A stretch of 64,000 bases of DNA from Lampris incognitus. Lineage: Eukaryota > Chordata > Actinopteri > Lampriformes > Lampridae. Below the pieces are notes generated by a model, which ran no database searches, was not told where the DNA came from, and saw only the letters and a program-made list of their open reading frames with translations. The DNA lies in the NCBI RefSeq assembly GCF_029633865.1, contig NC_079215.1:55331457-55395456 (forward strand), given 5' to 3'. The number at the start of each line of letters is the position of its first letter. Positions within the stretch are counted from its first letter, which is position 1. Shown here piece by piece: positions 41,601 to 51,850 of the stretch. The translations under genes were made by a program, and so were the position numbers.

Positions 41601-44600
41601 TAACACCAGAACAACCAAGCCGGTCACTTTGACGGTTTTGGATTTTCAAAGTTTAATAACTTTGTGGGGGGGGGGGGGGGGATACAGACCTGCCACTCCC
41701 TGAATGTGCCTGAAATGGCATATATTTGCTTTAAAAATTTGTTTTAGATCAATTGCACACAAAAAAAGTTATGATAAGATCTACATAAAACGACCACGAG
41801 CGGTCAAAATGACCGCACGTAATGTCACTATTCACTATTTCGTGACGTTTATTGCTCCGTCCTAGAAACACACCAGCGTTCTCCAGTGCAGAGAAACAGT
41901 CTGAACTGATTTCTGATTATTTCCAACATGTCTGGTTACAGGCGCACCATGATTCCCACCAAGGCATTGCAGTATTTAGAGGTGATGGACAGCGGCCATT
42001 TGAAATTGTTTGAAAAATAGTATTAAAGTTGTTAAAATGTTAATTTTGGTGTCAGTTGTTTCCTAACAGGCATACTAACATATGCAAAGCATTAATATCC
42101 AAATTGGGTATTTGTCTTGACAGAACATAGAGTTTAAAAACCATGACCGCCCAAGGTCGTTCTGGTAGTTTTTAAGTTCCAGTCGTTGTTTGGGACTGTT
42201 TCGATATTTATTTATTATTTTTTTTTAATTTCACGTTTTATAGGCCTTGTTACGTTTGTTAGATTAGCAATATGTGTTTTCCATTTTGTTTTTCAGGTAA
42301 TATTTTCCCTTTTTCAATTTTGCTATTCAAGTTCGACCATGTCTCTCTGAAGTTTAAATTGTTCAAAAATAGTATTATAGTTGTTAAAATGTTAATTTTG
42401 GTGTCAGTTAGTTTCATAACAGACACACTAAGATATGCCATGCATTAACATCTCAATTGGGTACTTGTCTTGACAGAATATAGAGTTTAAAAAACCGGCG
42501 GTCATTTTGACCGCCCATGGTCATTTTAAGTAGGAGTGAAATCCCGGTCGTTCTAGTGCTAAATCTGAAATGGCAGGTGTTGAATTGCATTACTGTCTCA
42601 CTTATGTACGTCTCGCACAATAGTTTGAATTCAAAGCAAAGGAGAACATGTGAAAGTAAAGCTTCCCAATAAAGGTGACCATTTCTAATTACTTTCACAG
42701 ATCACGCTCCTAAATTTCTATCCTTGTACTGCAAAATGTCTCAGTTGCGGACCATCTGTGCTTCGGAAAGATATCAAAGCAGGACTCTGGTTAAGGAACA
42801 TTAAGGAACATCAGAAAGCACCAAAGTCGACTATGCATATTCATGTACGTGAGTGCGAGTGTTGGCCCCCACCTGGTGATATTTCTTGAGAATGTTGTGC
42901 ATCTCAGCGATGTCCTCACTGGACACGGTCTTGATGACAAAGCGGTGGTCGTAGCTGGAGAGGAAGCGGTTACCGAAACGACCTTGGGAGTCACTGTTGA
43001 GTGGAGCACTCCTTGTCAGGGAGTTCTGATCAGCAGCATATGGGGGGGGGGGGGGCATAAACAGACAAGGATCAGAGAAAATATATCCCTGTCCATTTAA
43101 ACTCAATAGCATCTATTGAACCTTCAGTTTTAATCACAATGGGGGTACAGTAGAGGTTTGCCGAGCAATCTTCAAGGTGCTCCTGATCCAAGGTGACCAA
43201 CATCAGGCTGCTCCAGATAAATCTCTTAAATAGTTGTGTTTTATTGTGTACGTATGTGTACAAGGTTATAACCCAGCCACTGATGCGCAAACCAGTTTGT
43301 TCTTAGTGCCGGTCCCAAGCCTGGATAAATGGGGAGGACTGCGTCAGGAAGGGCATCCGGCATAAAATCTTTGCCAAATCAAATACGCGGCTCATAAATC
43401 AGATTTCCACACCGGATCGGTCAAGGCCCGGGTTACCAACAACCGCCACCGGTACTGCTGGCCAGCAGGGTGCCGGTGGAAACTATGCTACTGTTGGGCG
43501 GAGGAGAGGGAGAGGGAGGAAGGCATGTCCAGAGGCAGCGGGAGAGGAGGAAGGTGTAGGAGCGTGGCGGTGAGAGTCGGAACTTTGAATGTTGGCACTT
43601 GAGATGCCGGGTATACTGGGAGAAGGATGCTGAATACGGAGCTGCCAGGGAAGAGGAAAAGAGGAAGGCCAAAGAAGGAGCTTTATGGATGTGGTGAGGG
43701 AGGACATGCAGGTGGCTGGTGTGACAGAGGAAGATGCAGAGGACAGGAAGAGATGGAAATGGATGATCCGCTGTGGCGGATGAGCACGCCTCACCTGGTA
43801 GTCCTGGTCGTCGATGCAGAACCTCTCCCTCAGATTTCGGAACACCATTGGGCAGTATTCCTTAAACTTAAAGCGGCTGGGCAGGTTTTCTCTGAGAGGA
43901 GAGAGAGCAGGACGGAGGATCAGCACGACGCCCAGCAGCTTCGGGGCGAGGCAGGCTTACAAGACGAAGCAGATCGGGGACTGATCCCCAAGTTTGCTCG
44001 CGTGGTGTTGGGTTGGCTACGGCTGGTGGTTTATGTTCTTATTTCGCCATGCATCTTAACTGTATACAGTTTTAGACAACAGAGCAATTACAGTACGCTA
44101 TTTTCAGCCGGGGTCTACTGTTAGAAAATGAATTTAAACACACTGGTCAGCATGCTTGCTACACGCTGGACAGAATCAACCAGCGTTCACGTTGGGGACA
44201 AGCAGAAGCAGCCCCAACACTTGGGTACTTCCATCCATCCATTATCCAAACCATTTATCCTGCTCTCAGGGTCGCGGGGATGCTGGAGCCTATCCCATTG
44301 GGTGGCAGGCGGGGAGACACCCTGGACAGGCCGCCAGGCCATCACACAGACACACACCTAGGGACAATTTAGTATGGCCGAGTCACCTGACCTACATGTC
44401 TTTGGCCGGTGGGAGGAAACCAGAACACCCAGAGGAAACCCACACGGACACGGGGAGAACATGCAAACTCCACACAGAGGACAACCCGGGATGACCCCCC
44501 CAAGGTTGGACTACCCCGGGGCTCGAACCCAGGACCTTCTTGCCGCGAGGCAACCGCGCTAACCACTGCGCCACCGTGCCGCCACTTGGCTACTTTAAGA

Positions 44601-47600
44601 TCTAACTTAATTTTCAGTGTTGCAAACAATTAAAACAGACTTCATGTAACGTAAGATGGAGGCTTTGCTGAAGTTCGCAATGTAACACATCAATTTGGCT
44701 GACTAGTCAACACAAAGCAAGAGATGCCAACCAGATCTAAGAAGAGCTCAGAAAAAATTTTTGGGGATATTTTCCCTCGTTTTTCTCCCCAGTTGTATCC
44801 GGCCAATTACCCCCCACTCTTCCAAGCCATCCCGGTCTCTGCTCCACCCCCTCTGCCGATCCGGGGAGGGCTGCAGACTACCGCATGCCTCCTCCCATAC
44901 ATGCGGAGTCGCCAGCTGCTTATTTTCACCTGACAGTGAGGAGTTTCGCCAGGGGGATGTAGAGCATGGGAGGATCACGCCTATCTTCCCAGTGCCCCCT
45001 CCCCCCAAACAGGCGCCCTGACCGACCAGAGGAGGCGCTAGTGCAGCAACCAGGACACATATCCACATCTGGCTTCCCACCGGCAGACAGGGCCAATTGT
45101 GTCTGTAGGGACTCCCGACCGAGGCGGAGGTAATGCGGGGATTTGAACCAGCGATCCCCGTGTTGGTAGGCAACGGAATAGACCGCCACGCCACCCGGAC
45201 GCCCCGTCTCAAAATATTCTATGAAACCTGCACAATAAGCGGTCTTCTCCCCTCTCTTTCTCTCTCAAACAAAGACTTTCTCTCCTAACCACTTTTCCCC
45301 GTACTCGGTTATGAAGGAACAAAGCACTCAATTCAACTTACTGCTCTCAAAAGAATATGACGGAAGAGCACAACCCTCCACCTAAAAGTTGCACAGAGAA
45401 CACAACTGGGCTACAATCATACGCCTGACAGGCATTTTGAACGTGGGTTATTTGCATTGCAGGGCTGCTTGGTTATGTGCTCGGCGGATGCATTGGGGAC
45501 AACCTCTATCTGAACACACTGCCTGATCCTGCAGAGCCACCTCCGTTCTGATATTCTGCACCGGTCATACTGATGGAGACACTGAGAAGTTTCCACCAGC
45601 CTTTGCTGAACAACACAAACCTTGAGTGGATTAACTAAGTTCAAATTTTGTATTTTTTTATTTTTTTTAACCGTTCTGATGTGGGAGGAAACCGGAGCAC
45701 CCGGAGAAAACCCGCCGCAGACACGGGGAGAACATGCAAACGCCACACAGAGGACGACCTGGGATGACCCCCCCCCCCCCCCCCCCCTAGGTTGGACAAT
45801 CGAACCCAGGACCTTCTCGCTGTGAGGCGGCAGCGCTGACCACTGAAGCCACCGGGGCCGCCCCAATGAATGAAGAATGGCTTTATTTAGCAGTACCGCT
45901 CTTTTGTCGGCTTTCTGGACTCAAGTTTCGTTCGACCAGTAAGAAAAGTAGTTCCCAGGAGAGAGACAGTGGTGAATCTTGACTGCACCTACTTGTTAAA
46001 AAGGTGGTTGTCCACTTTGATCTTGCTGTAAGCTTTAAAGTCGTCAGGCATCAGCATCACTGGTACAGGCACGTTACTTAACTCGTTGATCTGAAGGACA
46101 GGCAGACGAGAAACAGAAGAAGAAGAGAACCAATGAAAAGGTTGCCAGGCTGATCCTCACACCATCGCTACACTACTGCAATACTGGCTATGGCTACTTT
46201 CAATTCAGAAGAGGGTGCGGCTTGTTTGTTTATTTACTCGGCAATTAAGGTGTTAAAAAGTTACCTGTAAAACAGGTGTTCTACTGTGACAGTGACCAAC
46301 GAATCAAATAGTCGCACACTAACTGCAGTCTCAGAACATAAGTCAATACTTTACATTTCAAAAATAAAAATAAAATTCTATTAGAAAACTGCGGACCAGG
46401 AAATTAAAGAAAAAATTGTGTCAACAGTATCACAATTCATGTTGCGATGCTACAAAAAAATTGTAAATATGACACCTTAAAAACGTGTTGAAGTACCGTA
46501 TCCAACAAATTCTACCGTGTTCTATCCATTTTGTGCAGCACTAAATCTTTTTTTTATTTTTTATTTATTTTTCCACCTTTTTCTCCCCAGTTGTACTTGG
46601 CCAATTACCCCACTCTTCCCGAGCCGTCCTGGTCGCCGCTCCATCCCCTCTGCTGATCCGGGGGAGGGCTGCAGACTACCACACGCCTCCTCCGATACAT
46701 GTGGAGTCACCAGCCGCTTCTTTTCACCTGACAGTGAGGAGTTTCACCAGGGGGACGTAGCACGTGGAAGGATCACGCTATTCCCCCCAGAACAGGCACC
46801 CCGACCGACCAGAGGAGGCGCTAGTGCAGCGACCAGGACACGTACCCACATCCGGCTTCCCACCCGCAGACACGGCCAATTGTGTCTGCAGAGATGCCCG
46901 ACCAAGCCAGAGGCAACACGGGGATTCGAACCAGCGATCCCCGTGTTGGTAGGCAACGGAATAGAACCGCCGCGCCACCCGGACGCCCTAGACACTAAAT
47001 CTTCGAGTGTATCCGCCAGCAACGACCATCAACTTGGGGGCCAAAAAAGAAAAAAAAGTTAACAGTCCCCCTCTCAATCCCCCATTACACTGATCTTATC
47101 TGCAGCAACACATTGACAGAAACAAACCGTAGATGAATGGAAAACAAATACAAGAGGGAAAGGCAAAAGATAGAAATGTAACTGAAAAGGAATACGACTA
47201 GCGAGGGCCAGCTGAAGATACAAGGCTCAAAAGTGAGGGGACTGATCTAAAATGAAGTATGAGGATAGGAAATCGTGGGCACTAGTACACTGTATGCCAC
47301 GTGGTTACGACGTCAAACCTCCGGCACTAAACAGTAACGCCACAATAAGTCTCGATGCTACGGGAAATCCAAAGTGCAATCGGCATGTCAGCGTTGAGAT
47401 GATCCCTTATTCCCCTGCAGTGTGACCGTGGCATATCTGTGCAGCATAGCCGTAAATTATACCCAATTCAGCTTTAAGCGACGCTTCGTTGTGCCAGACG
47501 CAGTTAATTTCAACAGCCCACAAGTAACTGTTACACATGTTGAATTAATTCATTCAACACTTGTCTTCAGACCTGGCCCCGATCTCCTGGGAGAACTGGC

Positions 47601-50600
47601 CTCAGGCCAGGTCCCATTTAAGTCATTAAATTGAATGACGGCTATATTTACACACTATTTACACAGGAACACCACCTCCAACTTAATCTCTCCAAGACCG
47701 AGCTCGTCATCATCCCCGTAATTCCGGCAATTCAACACCACATAAATGTCCGGCTCAGCTCGTCACCATTAACACCACGCGGGTCTGCTAGAAATATCGG
47801 GGTAGTGATTGACAACGAGCTAACTTTTGCCCGACCATATTTCCAGGCTCCTGATCCTGCAGATTCGCTCTGTACGTCAGGGAGATCAGAAAGTACCCGT
47901 CGGAGCACTCGGCACAGCTCCTCCTCGTCTCACGACTTGACTCCTGCGACGGCCTACCGGCTGGTGTACCGGCACACACCGTCCAACCTCTGCAGATGAT
48001 TCAGAGTGCAGCACCGCACCTGGTTCTCCACCAGCAAAACCACGCACATGTCACACCTCCCTTCAGTTCTCGCCACTGGCTCCCTGCATCGAGTTCAAAT
48101 CCTTGATGCTGTGGCCTCCAGGGCAGTCACTGGATCTGCACCCACACACAAAGCATCACACATCAGGCTGTGTACCCAACACCCACCCCCCCGAGGTCTG
48201 CAAATGAGCACCGGCTGCTGGCGCCTCCACCGCGTGGAATGAGTTTCTCAATCCAGACTCATGCGGGGTGCTCCCACGGTGGAACGAGCTACCCAGCTCA
48301 TTACGGTCCACAGAGACACTCGCCACCTTCGAAGACCACCGGACGACCCCGCTCTTTCCGGAACACCTGAATAACTGATTCTAGCTTAGCGGTGACTACC
48401 GTTCTTGTTGATGTTAACCCAATTAGTTCTAAGCTGATGTATCCACATTGCACAAACAACATAGGAGTACATAACAAAAGCAAAAAAAAGCTTTACTAAT
48501 ACAACTTTTATTTCTACTTTGATTCCCCAAAGTTATTTTTAGTTTTTAGTTTTTTTGGTATTTTCCAACTTTATTTGATAGCGATAGTAGAGAGACAGGA
48601 AAGGCAGCGGATGACATGCAGCAAAGGGCCTGGGCCGGATTCGAACCCAGGCCACCGCGGCAGGGACTCAGCCTTGTGTGGTGCCACTCTACCGGGCGAG
48701 CCACCGGGGCACCCCCCCGCCTCTCGTGTACACCGCTTTGGACAAAAGCGTCCGCTAAATGAATAAACGTAAGACGAAAACGAGCGTCCTGTGAGATAAT
48801 GCCGCACTGTGCATTGGCTCTTTTGGAGAAAACGTACACAGTATCGCTGCTGGCCTGGGATCAAATCCTACCAGCAACTTTCTCTGTGATGTCTCACCTA
48901 CTCTATCTCCTTCAGCCATGCTACCATCTAGATAAGTTTGGGTGGGGGTGGGAGGGTGGGGGGGACAACCCAGCCTCCTTTGGACAAATAAATAAAACTT
49001 GCATGCATGGCCACACAACGGTGGCAGGGTGCATCTCTTGCCCGTAAACTGATCTGTCTCGTGTCTCTGACATACTGCTGACCGCCGCTTGTCTGTGAGC
49101 CGGTGTATGGTCCCGGGCAGCTTGTGAAATTGAATTGCCCTTCTGGGACGAATACAGTTGTCTGAATCTGAATAAAACGACCCCAAAAAAGAAGAGGTTT
49201 TCTGAGGGACAACTGTGTCGCGAAAGTTGTGCGCGTCTGACAAGACGAGCGAGTGGATGTGTGGCTCACCTCGGCTCCAGCATCACGACCAGGGCATTGT
49301 TAAAAACGCGTATGACTATCTTATAAATCTGGTGACTACGAGAGGCCTTTGACGGGAGGTCTGGTCGATGCCTTGGAACAGCTCGCCACCCACACCTCAA
49401 ATCCCTACGCCCATACCCTGGCTGCCAACGATCATCCGCATACGGGATGCGAGGCCGATTGTGGTGTTCCCAATTTGTTTGTAGGATCTCTGGTTTACAA
49501 ATTAACAGGCGGGTTTTTCTGTCCCCCGGCTTGTGACGGACAAGCTGGTCCCTAAACGGCTGTGTTTCCCGCCGCCATCGTAGCAAGCGCAAAGTTGGTT
49601 AACGGGAAACAAATCCGCCGTTGTCTGGAAATTCCTTCTGGTTAGAGACAAGTGTTGGGTCAATGTCGGAATCCATCAATTAGTCTGACTGAAAAAGTCC
49701 AGTCTCCTTGCCCCGGGGGGTAATGACCGCACTGTAACGAAGCAAGTCACCGACAAAGGGACGGGACGGGACGGGGGGGGGGGGGGGGATAACAGTAGTT
49801 AACACACCTTACACAGGGCTGTGGTATTTAGGCCACAATGTCCCTAATGCTGACAGGTGTATTCACGCTTATTTAGCCTTGGTCCAAAGCTCGAGGCTTG
49901 GACATTATGTCACACGAGAGGCCGGCTCACCGGTCTCAAGTCAAGAAGATGAAGGGGTGAGAGGGAGCAACAACAAAAAAAACCACACCCCCTCCATTAC
50001 AAAAAAAAGGGAGCAAGAACAAGTTTCGACTCTGCCCAATCACATCCCCGTCGTCGTGAAGATCTACTCTGCTTTTTATAGCCATACGGAGCTTAGCTTC
50101 AAATGAGCGCGATGTGCGCTCTCTTCTATTTATAGGCCCGACGGGTGACACGATGTGGCGTCCAGCCTGCGGAGTGACCGCCGGCACTTTGCCCAGGAAC
50201 TGCAACAGAAGCTCGGGGCCGCCGCCTCACTTTCATCTGGCGACCACAGTAAGAGTGGAGCCTCTTCAACAACGGGCAGGCAGGCAGGCGGGCCGTCCGT
50301 CTGCTAGCAAGTCGTGAGGCCGCACGGCTTTAACTTGCTTCGGCCCTGCCTGTCACACCCACCTCCCATGGCTGCACCCCGCACACGCAAACACACGCAC
50401 GCACGCGCACGCACGCACGCACGCACACGCTCACGACTTTGGCTCCGGCTTCAGAAAGCGGCGCTGATTTCCGCTGGCAGAACTCCGTCACGATGAGTCG
50501 AGCGGTTAAAATTAAGAAAGTAATGATCCGCTACTGCTCGGGGGGGGGGGCTCTAGGTGATCTTCACCCTATGCACCGGTACACATCAACGCCTAGCGAC

Positions 50601-51056
50601 ACCTCTGCAAACCCGCACGCCTCTAGCACGCGCCGAACAGCCGGCCAAGCCAGCCAGCGCGCGCGGGGGGGGGGGGGGTTATCTCCGCGAGGAGGCAACG
50701 ACCCCCCCCCCCAGATTTAAAACAAAGCAGGCGACCATCGGCCGAGCCGCAGCACAGGCGCGCGGAAGTTGGGCTTTGACAGACAAGGCAGCTGCGTCGC
50801 CGAGCCGGCGAGCCGGACCCGAACCGGAAAACAAGGGGGGGGGGGACGAACTTCAACTCGCGACTTAAAAACACGGGAGAGAGAACAAGAATAACAATGG
50901 GTCGTTTACCGTATGGTTGACACCCCACATCAAAACGCTGAGAATGGGCTCGCTCGCGCGGAACAACTTCACTTTCTGTCCGATGAAGTGTTTCTTTTTA
51001 GTCTTGGTCTTGCTGGCGCTCGCGGGCGCCGCGGCGCTGGTACAGTTGGATGACAT
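32688..51056 (-). CDS. pip4k2b: phosphatidylinositol-5-phosphate 4-kinase type 2 beta, 10 coding exons
   Basis: Lipid kinase converting PI(5)P to PI(4,5)P2 in cytosol, at membranes and in the nucleus. Exons in transcript order: 51056-50910, 46090-45993, 43891-43795, 43025-42873, 41493-41347, 38648-38610, 37981-37868, 36380-36119, 33832-33729, 32768-32688. Phases agree; total 1242 nt, 413 residues (human 416, recalled). It starts [11 protein letters not shown], then [59 protein letters not shown] and the catalytic [14 protein letters not shown] (Asp about 274). The acidic insert [20 protein letters not shown] resembles isoform B rather than A or [21 protein letters not shown] and the activation loop [13 protein letters not shown] follow, ending [20 protein letters not shown] has Cys where human has Gly. 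Introns carry many SINEs and DNA elements. Confidence 0.96.
32897..33325 (-). mobile_element. SINE family A, full length, pip4k2b intron 9
   Basis: In plus-strand order it reads from a C-rich tail through AATTACCCCACTCTTCC, CTGCAGACTACCACATGCC and CAATTGTGTCCGTGGGGAC to CACCCGGACGCCCC. Flanks AAAATACGGTTTT (left) and AAAATACTGTTTT (right) form a target-site duplication with one mismatch. It is about 130 bp from exon 10. Confidence 0.88.
34456..34630 (-). mobile_element. SINE family A fragment within another repeat
   Basis: GACCAATTACCCTACTTTTC through CACCAGGGGGATGTAGC is the 3' half of family A, inserted in a dispersed repeat (34340-35020). That repeat's GTGATGATGGTCACC / GTGATGGTGGTCATG motifs occur on both sides. 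Confidence 0.75.
34631..35020 (+). repeat. dispersed repeat, probable LINE 3' end
   Basis: It contains CTCCCTGAGGTTTTTTCC, TTATCTGATGTGAGGGTC and GACAGGATGTTGTGTTGCTG, and ends AAAATTGATTTGACTTGA. The same sequence, inverted, lies at 15615-15800. Confidence 0.65.
35240..35488 (-). mobile_element. SINE family B, partial
   Basis: In plus-strand order: CA repeat, CCTAGGGACAATTTAGTACG, GGAGGAAACCCACACAGAC and GAACCCAGGACCTTCTTGC, ending with the inverted A box GCTAACCGCTGCGCCACCG. Confidence 0.85.
36576..37004 (-). mobile_element. SINE family A with perfect target-site duplication, pip4k2b intron 7
   Basis: GGTGTAGTGTT occurs immediately before (36565-36575) and after (37005-37015) the copy. 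The element runs from its T/C-rich tail (36576 onward) to ACCCCGGACGACCCC. It lies about 185 bp upstream of exon 8 and may be a recent insertion. Confidence 0.92.
37171..37618. mobile_element. fold-back MITE interrupted by a SINE A fragment
   Basis: The left end TAGTGAGCTTTCTGACATCT and the right end, on the opposite strand, TAGTGAGTGTACTGACATCT are inverted repeats. Complementarity continues inward: ACATGGCAGGCTGGTCTTGG on the left against CCAAGACCAGCCTGCTATG on the right, and ATCCTGCTATGCTAACATC against its complement. A family A fragment (37474-37556) interrupts the right arm; 8-bp near-repeats GCTATGTC/GCCATGTT border it. Confidence 0.75.
37474..37556 (-). mobile_element. SINE family A fragment inside the MITE arm
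   Basis: A C run, then TATTGTATCTGGCCAATTAC and CTCTTCCGAGCCGCCCCGG: the 3' terminal 80 bp of family A. Confidence 0.75.
39062..40440 (+). mobile_element. Tc1-like transposon, degenerate, carrying a SINE A
   Basis: The left end TATAAAAAGTCTACACAACC is typical of a fish Tc1 family. SINE A occupies 39176-39459, after which transposase text resumes: [30 protein letters not shown], then [28 protein letters not shown] and a shifted remnant of the third catalytic region. Near 40415-40455 the inner inverted repeat (AATTTCACATTAAAGGTGG) mirrors the left side. Frameshifts make it inactive. Confidence 0.85.
39176..39459 (+). mobile_element. SINE family A inside the Tc1 copy
   Basis: CATGGCGGTCTGGGTACCAG, B box CAGTTCGAATCCC and CAATTGCCCGTGTCTGC, ending CATGTATCGGAGGAGAC. 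It is 3' truncated. Confidence 0.85.
40484..40678 (-). mobile_element. SINE family A fragment
   Basis: CCGACCAGAGGCGCTAATGC through GGTAGGCAACGGAATAGACC and CTACCCGGACACCC is the tRNA-like 5' half. Confidence 0.85.
41604..42558. mobile_element. piggyBac-like non-autonomous element, pip4k2b intron 4
   Basis: The left end follows a TTAA target (41600-41603) and begins CACCAGAACAACC. The right end, on the opposite strand, begins CACTAGAACGACC and abuts CTAA (mutated TTAA). Subterminal GCGGTCATTTTGACCGC-type motifs occur at both ends and internally. A short frame near 41925 ([20 protein letters not shown]) resembles the start of a piggyBac-type transposase and is then deleted. An internal block (41999-42170) is duplicated at 42350-42540. 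Confidence 0.75.
43290..43780 (+). mobile_element. RTE-type LINE derivative with 5' and 3' ends fused
   Basis: Starts with RTE-like 5' sequence (GGGCATCCGGCATAAAATC, then a frame with VGTLNVGT preceding an absent endonuclease). It jumps at about 43620 to the RTE C-terminus ([12 protein letters not shown]) and the 3' end GATGATCCGCTGTGGCG. The whole endonuclease and RT middle is missing. Its 3' end lies about 15 bp from the splice donor of pip4k2b exon 3. Confidence 0.7.
44228..44583 (-). mobile_element. SINE family B, near full length
   Basis: In plus-strand order: CATCCATCCATTATCCAAAC, GGATGCTGGAGCCTATCCC, CACCTGACCTACATGTCTTT and CTCGAACCCAGGACCTTC, then the inverted A box CTAACCACTGCGCCACCGTG. 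Confidence 0.9.
44617..44787. repeat. dispersed 170-bp repeat, also at 57197-57375
   Basis: TTGCAAACAATTAAAACAGA through GAGATGCCAACCAGATCT and ATTTTCCCTCGTTTTTCTCC is shared with 57197-57375 at high identity. The last 30 bp are the tail of the adjoining SINE A. Confidence 0.8.
44757..45205 (-). mobile_element. SINE family A, full length
   Basis: Tail TTTTTCTCCCCAGTTGTATC to CGCCACCCGGACGCCCC with all family blocks present. Confidence 0.9.
45670..45863 (-). mobile_element. SINE family B, 3' truncated
   Basis: GTGGGAGGAAACCGGAGCAC to the inverted head CTGACCACTGAAGCCACCGG. A C run (45770-45787) interrupts the body. It ends near exon 2 of pip4k2b. Confidence 0.8.
46550..46992 (-). mobile_element. 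SINE family A with perfect 11-bp target-site duplication
   Basis: CACTAAATCTT at 46539-46549 is repeated at 46993-47003. The copy has a T-rich tail and all conserved blocks, ending CCACCCGGACGCCC. pip4k2b intron 1. Confidence 0.92.
47640..48780 (+). mobile_element. L2-clade LINE fragment, rearranged, carrying a tRNA SINE
   Basis: The frame [17 protein letters not shown], then [15 protein letters not shown], is the C-terminal side of an L2-type reverse transcriptase. Later shifted pieces ([20 protein letters not shown]-like and [14 protein letters not shown]) follow. The 3' end CTTTGGACAAAAGCGTCCGC before TAAATGAATAAA is the L2-type terminus. A SINE (48547-48716) sits just before this terminus. 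Many frameshifts; inactive. Confidence 0.75.
48547..48716 (-). mobile_element. tRNA-derived SINE, family C
   Basis: On the minus strand: a head with GGTGGCTCGCCCGGTAGAGT, B box GGGTTCGAATCC, then GTCATCCGCTGCCTTTCCTG and a T-rich end. About 60 bp at 11297-11360 resembles its tail. Confidence 0.75.
48781..50100. other. rest of pip4k2b intron 1
   Basis: A LINE-tail-like piece (GAATTGCCCTTCTGGGACG, followed by GTCTGAATCTGAATAAA) lies at about 49130-49180, and a G run at 49763-49790. Otherwise unrecognised. Confidence 0.5.
50385..50432 (+). repeat. (ACGC)n microsatellite
   Basis: ACGC/ACAC tetranucleotide repeats in the CpG-rich region. Confidence 0.85.
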
Positions 51057-51256
51057 GTCTCCCTCGCGCTGGACGGCAGCACGGCTGGACGGCAAGGCGA
51101 CCGACCGCCCGCAAGGCGCCTCTCTCTCCGCCGCCGGCCCGGCTCAAGCTCGGAGCGAAGCCCGCTTAGGTGATCAGATCCGCAGTGAGGAGCGCGGCGA
51201 CTACAACTGCATCATGCCCGCCGTCCGACTCGCAGCGCCTCGGAATAAACTGCTTG

Positions 51257-51290
51257 TTGTTGTTGTTGTTGTTGTTGTTGTTGCTGTTGT
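51257..51290 (+). repeat. (GTT)n microsatellite
   Basis: Contiguous GTT triplets with one GCT, in the pip4k2b 5' region. Confidence 0.85.
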
Positions 51291-51620
51291 TGCGAATCAA
51301 CGGCACAGCATTTTGCGCCGTCACCACCCTTCCTCCCGAGCAGAGGCCCGCGGTTTGAGTCCGGAGAGCGGCGCACGGAGCAGGCAGCCCGCAGAGAAGA
51401 CGGCTAGCCGGCCATCCAGCCACACCGCACACGCCTGTCTTCGCAGGGACGCGCCGCCGGAGCGCCGGAGACTTCCTCGATAACTCCTCCCCCCCCCTCC
51501 TTCTCTATCGCCGTCCGCGGCACAAAACGATAAATGATTCGCTTGTTATGTACTATGTAATCCCATTATGATGCGCCGGAGGTTGTTGTCACCAGTTTTT
51601 TGGGGGGGGATCTCCTCAAG

Positions 51621-51752
51621 ATGGCGTCTATGTTGCGCTTTGTAGTGAGAAGCGCCCCCAGCAGGCTGGCCGCGGAACCGCCGCCTCCGGCGTCCCGAGA
51701 CGCACGACCGCGGCGAGCCCCGTCTGATCTGACGATAGCCCTGATCTGCTGA
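51621..51752 (+). CDS. small ORF with mitochondrial-presequence-like N-terminus, uncertain
   Basis: A 43-codon frame starting MASMLRFVVRSAPSRLAAEP lies in a CpG-rich stretch, divergent from pip4k2b. The N-terminus is basic, Ser/Ala-rich and free of acidic residues for 18 positions, like a mitochondrial import signal. GTGAGA inside the frame (from about 51645) could be a splice donor, but I found no continuing exon. CISD3, a mitochondrial protein, neighbours PCGF2 in human, yet its CxC/CDGSH motifs are not seen here. It may be chance. Confidence 0.2.
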   Translation: MASMLRFVVRSAPSRLAAEPPPPASRDARPRRAPSDLTIALIC

Positions 51753-51850
51753 CGGGATCTCCACCGACAGCGATTTAGCGCGAACCGGTCCAAAAGAATA
51801 AATTGGAGGGTTATTCATCTTGTCCGCGGCAAATACGGAACCGTATTGTA

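Larger units (their letters stand above)
50101..51560. promoter_or_regulatory. CpG-rich 5' region of pip4k2b
   Basis: High CpG density surrounds coding exon 1 (50910-51056, minus), with long G and C runs, an ACGC repeat at 50385-50432 and (GTT)n at 51257-51290. Long frames on the plus strand here are by-products of GC content. The minus-strand transcription start probably lies between 51060 and 51560; no TATA box is evident. Confidence 0.55.

Noticed and set aside
50917-51483. 188-codon plus-strand frame overlapping pip4k2b exon 1
   Set aside because: Antisense to a clearly coding exon; composition is explained by GC content and a GTT repeat.
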